DNA of 64,000 nt, taken from contig OY979716.1 of assembly GCA_963855995.1 (NCBI GenBank), positions 27,640,118 through 27,704,117 of the forward strand, given 5' to 3'. Below are positions 57,490-64,000 of the stretch, piece by piece (positions within the stretch are counted from its first letter, which is position 1; each line of letters begins with the position of its first letter). The notes below the pieces were generated by a model. That model was not told the origin of the DNA and did no database searches. It saw nothing but the letters and a program-made list of their open reading frames with translations. The DNA comes from Muricea muricata. Its lineage: Eukaryota > Cnidaria > Anthozoa > Malacalcyonacea > Plexauridae. Both the position numbers and the translations under genes were made by a program.

Positions 57490-58785
57490 TTAGGCTCTAG
57501 ATTTCTTTCGTGTCATTTCTGCGTTGCGTATAAAAGTTTTGTCTGTTTCGTGGTATCGGTTAAATATTATACTTGGGCCACCGACGTTATTGTCTTTCAT
57601 GGTATAGTATAAGTCTTTGTCTTTTTCGTTAAACAGTGAGAAATGCACGTTTGGAACATTCGAAAATAAATATTTCATCGTCAAACCTGGCACACTCACA
57701 CCGTCTTTAAACATGTCTATATCTCGCTCCTTCCATAACTCGTTCATCTTGTCAATAGCCTCGAGGAAGGGAACGACATCAAGATTATCATATCAAACCA
57801 AAAAGTCACGAAACGTTTCCATATTGTTATCGTTCCACACGCGCTGGCAGTACTCGTATTGTTCCTCGGAAATGGCGGTGTTGGAAAGCATTGAATTCAA
57901 GACTTCAGGGGGCGGTAAGGTAGATAAGTTTAACTTCTCCAGGGAGTCGACCCATTCGTGTGGAAAGTACCCTTTAGTCTGTGTGCACTCGTAAGCTTTT
58001 AAAAATTGTTCGTAGGAGAATCCAGGAGCCAAGTAGTTTGTAATATCGAGAAACTTCAAGTGTATTGTCTTGAGACACATGTGGCTGTTGTTTCTTTTTA
58101 TCACAAACTTAACTTGCTCATGTTTCATGAGGTGGGCAAAGAAAGGGTTTTTAGCGGCGTTGATATCATACTTTCCGGAATTGAAGCCCAGAACAGGTAG
58201 TTCCATGTGATGAAGTTCCAGTTTTTCTTGCAATTTTTCTAATGGGTGAACCTTTGTATTTTCTTCCCCACTTTCCTCACTCTCACCCGCCTGACAAAAA
58301 CGGAGGAAAAAAAAAATAAATGCTACACATATATATCACAAGCCCGGAAAGATAAGTAAACCATGACTAGAATTTTAAACCTCTAAAATTATTTACCTCA
58401 TGCACTTCGTCCTCGCTTGCTTGACTAGCGTCCGCTTCATCTTGGGTTTCCTGCAAAAAAAAAATAAGAAAGAGTAATAAGAACAAGAACTACACAGATC
58501 AAGTTGACCATCAATATGGTCTATACCTGATTCAATGTGAGAAGACATTGCACCATTTCTTCAACGTCATCGCCACTTTCAGCACACACCTAAATAGTCA
58601 TAATAGTAATAAGTACAAGTCTCGAAAATACCTAGGTGGTCAAACGCACAACATACCTCACCGTTCACTATTCGTTGACTGATTTGGTCGAATACATGAA
58701 AGAAACGGTCCAACAATAGCGAATAGCTTTCCTGGCTAATTTCCACCAAATAGTCGATGGATAAGAGAACGCCGGGATTATTTTA
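57388..58785 (-). pseudogene. Protein-primed family B DNA polymerase, N-terminal part (right arm)
   Basis: Mirror image of the left-arm polymerase piece, on the minus strand, with the same exonuclease-type and motif A sequences. It is a broken fossil. Differences from the left arm are few. Confidence 0.75.
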
Positions 58786-59084
58786 AAGTAGAGTGGGAAG
58801 GGGATGGGATAATTAGTCTATGTAGTAAAACGTATTATTGTTTTGGGGATGGGAAAGACAAATTTAGTTGCAAAGGGGTTAACAAAAAGAATAATCTTAT
58901 TAATAAAGATAAATATTTAGATGTAATTTTAAGTAAACGTAGTGGGTCGGGTGTAAATAGGGGATTCAGAGTTATGAACAATACAATGTGTACATATGTT
59001 CAAGTTAAAAACGCTTTTAGTTATTTTTATCCAAAACGTAAAGTTTTGGAAGACGGTGTTTCAACCATTCCATTAGATATTTGA
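58765..59084 (+). pseudogene. Family B DNA polymerase C-terminal piece (right arm)
   Basis: The plus strand reads SLCSKTYYCFGDGKDKFSCK, RSGSGVNRGFRVMNN and SYFYPKRKVLEDGVSTIPLD, recognisable as the C-terminal end of Polinton-type polymerases. It faces away from the N-terminal piece, so the polymerase gene is split and inverted inside each arm. Confidence 0.65.
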
Positions 59085-59569
59085 TCTGTAAATAGCTATT
59101 TTGTGAATATATCTTTTCAACAACTAACATGTGTGCGTGTTATTACCATCTGTGTCTTATTTACTTTGCCCGAGGCGAATAAAACCTTGACAACACGGGG
59201 GATCATATAACACGATATATGTGGTTTTGGACAATAATAGAATCGAGTCCGTGAGCGGGCATTGGTTTGTTTTGCTGAAACGGGACTCGCGGGACTTAAT
59301 TTGTCCCTCCACAGGACTTTGTGTCCCTCCACGGGACTTTTGCAAAACCTAATATCAGTTTGCGGGACTTGCGGGACACAATTTGTCCCTCCACGGGACT
59401 TTTACAAAAACTATTTTATTTGGTTTTGTGTTTAACAATATTTAGTTATATGTTTAAGTTCATTTAATTATATATACAGTTACACTTTTGTTATAGTTAT
59501 TAGTAGATCTGTAAGTCCTGAATCAGTTCATCGATTTCCTTTTGCCGAAGGAATTCGTCATACGCTTTC

Positions 59570-59797
59570 TTACGAATCCGTTTCCTTACAAGTAAATGTC
59601 TCCTCTGTCTTTCTCACTGTATATCGGTAAGATGGTGGCATACTAAACAGACAAACACAACCTGGCTCAAGGGGGTCTTCGTCAGGTTTCCACTCAAAGA
59701 AGTCACAAGCACTTTCTCTTGGATGACGACAACAATAGAATAAACGATCTTGATTAGGACCCTCTTTCTTCACCTTCTTGGTGCGACATATCAGATC
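59570..59797 (-). pseudogene. GRF zinc finger ORF, right arm of the Polinton fossil
   Basis: Mirror copy of 53,966-54,193 with only a few residue differences (for example QDRLFYCC in place of QNRSFYCC). Same GRF signature. Confidence 0.6.
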
Positions 59798-59807
59798 ATG
59801 TCGGCAA

Positions 59808-60275
59808 AAGAGCGCGCCTATGGCGTACGTCACGGGGTATACGTACACTGTTTTAACCAACCAGAGCGCCACTATAGCGTACGTCACGGCGTGTGTACGT
59901 ACGCGGTTCAACCAATCAGAGTGCGACTATAGCGTACGTCACGGGGCATACGTACGCTGTTTTAACAAATCAGAGCACGGATATGGCGTACGTCACGGGG
60001 CATACGTACGCTGTTTGACCAATCAGAGCACGGCTATGGCGTACGTCACGGTGTGTACGTCACGGGGTGTACGTCACGGTGTGTACGTCACGGTGTGTAC
60101 GTCACGGGGTGTACGTACGCTTTTCGACCAATCAGCGTGCGACATTCTCGCATACTAATTAGTGCGGCACCCTGTGGGGGCTTGCGCAACCTCGCGCAGC
60201 CTCACGCAACCTCGCGCAGCTACGGTGTGTACGTCACGGGGTGTACGTACGCTGTTTGACCAATCAGGACACGAT
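59808..60275 (-). promoter_or_regulatory. CCAAT/CRE-like repeat array, right arm of the Polinton
   Basis: Mirror of the left array with fewer full units plus a local run of short GTGTACGTCACGG repeats (about 60,040-60,110). Here CCAAT appears on the plus strand (ACCAATCAGAG). Confidence 0.75.
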
Positions 60276-60379
60276 ATTCTAATGAGGGTGCGCCCCCTCA
60301 ATATGTGTGCGCCCCCTCGTACATCCTCGCGCCCCCTCAAAAAAAAGGGTCGATCGGCCTTTATAATACTACTCACCTG

Positions 60380-60754
60380 CTTGCTTGCTTGTGCAACATT
60401 GGAGCAAAGTCTGCAAACATGCGAGTATGGTAAAGCAATACTCTAATGCCCATTTGCTATATTCCAATGAACAATTAGTCGTGATTATAAGATTATTAAT
60501 AATTCATGAAGAAATCTGCACAAATCATCAGAAAATCTAGGCTAACCTGCCAACTGTGCTCAATATTGATAATGATAAATTGATGATGATAAATTTATTT
60601 ACTGAGTCTGAGGGTCATCAACTAAACTGAACCCAGACCACCTGATTAGACTGTAGAAGTTTTCTACATTTCTGCGCAAAATTCTCTGGTGAAAAGGATC
60701 TTTTATGCGCACAATAAAACTTTTCAGTATACATGATTGTAAATGAAAATCACA
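60380..60754. other. Unpaired interior of the outer foldback
   Basis: Sequence right of the Polinton without a mirror on the left side. Nothing is recognised. Confidence 0.35.
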
Positions 60755-61200
60755 CACCACACAAATCAAGCGAATAATCGATTTGTACGCGAACATCTTG
60801 CTCCATCGTTTTGTAAATGTTTGATTGAGGATAGCTGTAGGTCACAATAACACCCAAGAGGGCAAAGGCGGTCAAAAATACATATTTTGGACAACAAATG
60901 TCTCGAACTGACCAAGTGACCAATTCACAACACATTTCACGAGCGAGATTTTCACGAGGAATTCAACAGAAATTATACAAAATGTGCTCAAAACTTTCAC
61001 AATAATTAGTTGTTTCCAAAAAATGTTGATTCGAAGCGATTCCAAGCAACGAGACGTTTTAAAGCGCGAAAAACATGGATTTCCCTGTAGAGTCTTATAG
61101 TTTTTTGCCCCTTTCCCACGCCGTCTTGGATTTATCATACAGGTCACGCCTACGCAATAGTAATTATACTATGAGTCAGCAATCTAGACCTACTATATCT

Positions 61201-61840
61201 ATGCACAAAATTCATTTTGGTTCGCGCTTTAGCGATGAAGTAGCTTGAGCAAACAGGCGCTTTTCCCTCGCTAGAGATGAAGCGATGCGCACCAAATCTG
61301 AATATTTTTTAAACATGTTATTGATATTGAAAAGCTATAGTATAACAGACATTAACTGTATAGTGATATAACGAAGCAGTTAAGCTTATATTTCAACTTT
61401 CAAGTTATCCTAACTCGGTGTTCATAGAGAGTGTAATAATATACCTTAAAGGGGTATTTTTACACTTTAAAGATATAATTAGCAATACTGCTACTTTACA
61501 CCAAAACTATGTAAACGTACACCTGTTTGGTGTCGGCTGAACACTTGAAAATTTAGAGCTTGTCCTTGCGATCAGGAGGAGTAATAATTAACAAGGTGGT
61601 GATTCTATTTAAAAGCTATTTCAGTGAATTCCATTCCCTAATACTGAAAATAGTAACAAAATAGCTATTTGAATGCTATTTTGAATTGAAGTATCGCTGC
61701 TGTTTATAAAATAGTATTTAAATAGTTATTTTAAAGCTATATTTACTCACATATTTAAAAGCTATTTCGCGAAACTCGACTCCCTAATACTGAAAATAGT
61801 AACAAAATAGCTATTTGAAAGCTGACATAATAAGTGCTAC
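61201..61840. other. Intergenic, with a CTATTT-rich tract
   Basis: At 61,600-61,830 two near-copies of CCCTAATACTGAAAATAGTAACAAAATAGCTATTTGAA lie about 155 bp apart, resembling the AAATAG-rich DNA at 49-50 kb. The rest shows nothing. Confidence 0.5.
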
Positions 61841-61894
61841 TCTGGTTTTTGTTAAATGAATGAAATCACCGAACAAAGATCACATTCACGACCC

Positions 61895-61930
61895 AACGTT
61901 TCGACACTCCGGTCTAGTGTCTTCATCAGG
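61895..61930 (-). ncRNA. Hammerhead-like motif of the PLE 3' region
   Basis: CTGATGA-AGACAC(loop)GTGTC-GAAACGTT on the minus strand: both conserved boxes and a five-pair stem II are present. Stems I and III are less clear than in the 25-27-kb copies. Confidence 0.55.
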
Positions 61931-61982
61931 GGTGGTCTGATGTTGAAACTCACGACCTTATATGCTGTCAAGGTGACGTCAT

Positions 61983-63020
61983 TTACCAACAAGATGTAAA
62001 TACTCTTGTGGTAAATGACTTCCGTAAGGCACAAGGGCTCGCATTGATATGCCAGGCTTCCAAACAAAGCCTTTGACCATAACGATTGTTAGTGGTAATG
62101 ACTTTAGAATCTTCCCACGCAATGTTATGGCTTGTTTCACACACGTGTTCAGCCAAAGCTGATTTTGAGCTGTTAAAATTAGAAACAGCCCTTTGATGTT
62201 CTTTCAGACGTGTGCAAAACTGGCGTTTTGTTTGACCCAGATATACTTTCTCGCAATCACCGCATGGTATAGAGTATACAGCATGTGTTTTCTGATCAGT
62301 CGGAACGCGATCCTTGGGTTTCGCAAAAATATATCCCAATGTCTGAAAAGGTTTAAGGGAAACCTTAATACCACAATTATTAAGAACTCTCCTGATTGGT
62401 TCCGCAATTCCTTGAATGTACGGGACTATTGCAAAACCTTTCACAGCGGAATCACCCTCTGGAGAGTTGCAATGAGTCAAGGTTGGATGCCTTAAACAAT
62501 CGTAGAGAAAGCTCTTAGGATAATTGTTTTCTTTCAGAATATTGGTTACATATTGACACTCGTTTTCCCTAGCATCGTTGTTCGATGTTAAATTCTCCGC
62601 TCTCTGAAACAAAGTTGTAACAACAGACCTTTTATGGCTTCTCGGGTGATGCGAGTTAAATGACAGATATTTGTCAGTATGAGTTGGTTTACGATAAACA
62701 ACAGTTTCCAACTTCCCATCAGTTGTTCTCTGAACACGAGTATCCAAAAAGGGCAACTTCCCATCAGTCTCACGTTTTACGGTGAACTGTATAGAAGGCT
62801 CAATTGAATTCAAATGTTGCAAAAGAACAACAATCTCATCTTGGGAAGCCGCAGAGATCACATCATCAAGAAAACGCTTCCAGAACGATGGGCTGACCGG
62901 AGCCGTTGTTAGGGCTCTATGTTCAATATCTTCCATTACTAAATTAGCAATGACAGCCGAAACCGGCGAGCCCATCGCTGTTCCAAAAACCTGTTTTGTA
63001 ATAAGTGCCCTCAAACACAA
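61983..63020 (-). CDS. PLE: RT motifs B-C, thumb and GIY-YIG endonuclease
   Basis: From the N-terminus: FGTAMGSPVSAVIANLVMED (RT motif B), RFLDDVIS (motif C, LDD in place of the commoner VDD), KRETDGKLPFLDT, RKPTHTDKYL, then YSIPCGDCEKVYLGQTKRQF (Cys pair and GIY-YIG start), CTRLKEHQRAV and a C-terminus with CLEAWHIN. The frame is open to a natural stop. It lacks the RT fingers, which lie in the overlapping upstream ORF in another frame; a single frameshift near the overlap (about 62,990) separates them. Confidence 0.8.
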   Translation of the reverse strand: MCLRALITKQVFGTAMGSPVSAVIANLVMEDIEHRALTTAPVSPSFWKRFLDDVISAASQDEIVVLLQHLNSIEPSIQFTVKRETDGKLPFLDTRVQRTTDGKLETVVYRKPTHTDKYLSFNSHHPRSHKRSVVTTLFQRAENLTSNNDARENECQYVTNILKENNYPKSFLYDCLRHPTLTHCNSPEGDSAVKGFAIVPYIQGIAEPIRRVLNNCGIKVSLKPFQTLGYIFAKPKDRVPTDQKTHAVYSIPCGDCEKVYLGQTKRQFCTRLKEHQRAVSNFNSSKSALAEHVCETSHNIAWEDSKVITTNNRYGQRLCLEAWHINASPCALRKSFTTRVFTSCW

Positions 63021-63969
63021 ACTGAGTTGTGTTCAAACAAAAAGACAATAGATCAGTTATATCCTCTAAGGGCAAAGATGTCCTCTGCCACAAAAAATCA
63101 TCATATCTAAGTCTATTTGTGGCAACTTTGATGGCAAGATCAACAGGTATTTTGGTGAACAAGGAAACGACGTCAAATGATACGAGAATTTGGTCCGCGT
63201 CAAGAGTTTGACCTCTTATAAATTCAGCAAAATATTGGGAGTTTTTCACCGTGTTATCCGTGCTACCAACAACAGGAGATAAAACTCTAGCCAAGTAGCG
63301 CGAAACATTATAAGTTGGAGAGTTCACAAAGGACACTATAGGTCGCAAAGGAACCCCCTCCTTATGAATCTTCGGCAAGCCATATAATCGCGGAGCGAGC
63401 CCATCGCTGGAACGCAATAATTTATACGTTTCCTCACTGATCTTATTGGATTTCTTCAAGAGAAGTAACCGTTGGTTCAAATCTCTTTCAGTCCTGCCAG
63501 TAGGATCAGATTTTAGAGCAGTATAAGTTTGTTTGTCGTTCAACATTGAAAGAACCTTCTCACGATATTGATGTTTGTCCATCACAACAACGCAATTACC
63601 CTTGTCTGCCGAGAGAACAACTCTATCCGAATCTTTCCTTAGAGCAATTAAAGCCTTGAAAACATTGTTATCAATGTTTCTCGGAGGTGTCTTGGCACGT
63701 CTCAAAATGCTACTCACCTCAGCTCTTACCGTCTGCTTAGTTTCGTCGCTCTGACGAAAAATCGCTTCTTCGACTGAAGCGACGATTTCAGCAGTTGGAA
63801 TTCTGTTAGGAGCAATAGCAAAATTGAGGCCGTGTTCAAGTCCTTTCCTTTCCAGCTCAGTTAACTCCTTGGAAGACAGGTTGATAACCCATCTGTTTTT
63901 TAGATTCGAATGTGAATGTTCAGACGACTTGCTTCCCAACAGACGGGATAATTTCTTGTCATGTTTCAT
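62944..63969 (-). CDS. PLE: N-terminal region and RT motifs 1-A
   Basis: Contains VVLSADKGNCVVVMDKHQY, APRLYGLPKIHKEGVPLRPI (the PLE-typical KIHK...LRP motif) and ILVSFDVVSLFTKIPVDLAI (RT motif A with its catalytic Asp). It ends by running out of frame just before motif B. The sequence upstream of the ATG stays open to the window edge, so the true start lies outside. Confidence 0.8.
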   Translation of the reverse strand: MKHDKKLSRLLGSKSSEHSHSNLKNRWVINLSSKELTELERKGLEHGLNFAIAPNRIPTAEIVASVEEAIFRQSDETKQTVRAEVSSILRRAKTPPRNIDNNVFKALIALRKDSDRVVLSADKGNCVVVMDKHQYREKVLSMLNDKQTYTALKSDPTGRTERDLNQRLLLLKKSNKISEETYKLLRSSDGLAPRLYGLPKIHKEGVPLRPIVSFVNSPTYNVSRYLARVLSPVVGSTDNTVKNSQYFAEFIRGQTLDADQILVSFDVVSLFTKIPVDLAIKVATNRLRYDDFLWQRTSLPLEDITDLLSFCLNTTQFVFEGTYYKTGFWNSDGLAGFGCHC

Positions 63970-64000
63970 CTTCAGTTTGATAGACGCATTGCGTTCCTTA

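Larger units (their letters stand above)
53317..60379. mobile_element. Palindromic Polinton fossil with 6-bp target duplication
   Basis: The element (53,323-60,373, 7.05 kb) begins AGTAGTATTATAAAGG and ends with the reverse complement. It is flanked by the direct repeat CACCTG at 53,317-53,322 and 60,374-60,379. AG-starting ends and a 6-bp duplication are the Polinton/Maverick signature. Nearly the whole element is an inverted duplication around 57,271-57,387. Parts per arm: a GC-rich terminal zone, a CCAAT/CRE-like array, a GRF zinc finger ORF and pieces of a protein-primed family B DNA polymerase. I see no integrase, protease, ATPase or capsid gene. The left arm carries an extra 894-bp tandem duplication. 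It is broken, with several breaks; the arms are still closely similar, so it is not very old. Confidence 0.8.
52547..61200. repeat. Foldback element (arms about 445 bp) hosting the Polinton
   Basis: The outer segments 52,547-52,990 and about 60,755-61,200 are reverse complements (landmarks TAGGTCTAGATTGCTGACTC, and the segment running from GACCAATTC to ACACATTTCACGAGCG), interrupted by the Polinton fossil and by about 330 and 380 bp of unpaired sequence. Removing the Polinton leaves a foldback of about 1.6 kb. It was therefore present first and took the Polinton into its loop. It encodes nothing recognisable. Confidence 0.7.
61840..64000 (-). mobile_element. Penelope-like element, nearly full length, runs off the window
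   Basis: On the minus strand: a long N-terminal region and reverse transcriptase (63,969-62,944), then RT motifs B and C, linker and GIY-YIG (63,020-61,983), then a hammerhead-like motif at about 61,930-61,895. The frame continues past the right window edge. One frameshift separates the two ORFs. It is a third or fourth PLE family in the window. Confidence 0.8.

Noticed and set aside
53317-60379. Assembly or amplification chimera as the source of the palindrome
   Set aside because: The two arms differ at scattered sites, one has an extra tandem duplication, and the ends carry a target duplication. Not fully excluded without reads.

Overview
The window is AT-rich animal DNA, best fitting a cnidarian or another marine invertebrate. 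The signs are genes with GT-AG introns and AATAAA signals, a TTAGGG-type telomeric repeat, small secreted cysteine-rich peptides, a P2X7-C-terminal-like zinc module, and a transposon load rich in Penelope-like elements (PLEs), P-like, MULE, hAT and mariner DNA transposons, a LINE and Polinton-type fossils. No organism can be named from sequence alone. Recognisable host genes are few; most of the window is nested mobile DNA.

Layout. 1-2160: edge-truncated Polinton/adintovirus-like fossil, with a hAT MITE just after it. 2.7-5.3 kb: TATA boxes and decayed coding blocks I do not recognise. 6.8-8.9 kb: foldback element. 9.2-12.5 kb: broken P-like transposase (minus). 14.3-14.8 kb: broken P2X7-like gene (minus). 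15,131-22,570: an apparently whole MULE with 112-bp TIRs and a 9-bp target duplication, encoding DDE transposase, SWIM finger, Ulp1-like protease and PHD finger over about nine exons; it sits just inside the start of a small ORF. 24.2-27.8 kb: microsatellites and PLEs, including a head-to-head palindromic pair with two well-formed hammerhead ribozymes. 28.7-30.5 kb: foldback element. 30.7 kb: small secreted cysteine-rich peptide gene. 32.7-34.2 kb: LINE. 35.9-48.8 kb: an old, diverged satellite-like repeat (spacing roughly 210-280 bp where measurable) broken up by PLE palindromes, a tandem-repeat-TIR element, a rearranged mariner and a cysteine-rich host exon. 48.8-50.4 kb: CTATTT-rich DNA around a mariner-type foldback. 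52.5-61.2 kb: a foldback element interrupted by a 7-kb palindromic Polinton fossil bounded by a 6-bp target duplication. 61.8-64 kb: nearly full-length PLE running off the end.

The main theme is inverted duplication. The Polinton, three PLE loci, several MITEs and many short hairpins are fold-backs, by at least two routes: reverse-transcription template jumps for PLEs, and probably snap-back replication or rearrangement for the Polinton. The candidate new biology is the palindromic Polinton that still has a clean target duplication, with a CCAAT/CRE-like array near each end, and the complete protease- and PHD-bearing MULE. Coordinates of decayed repeats are approximate.
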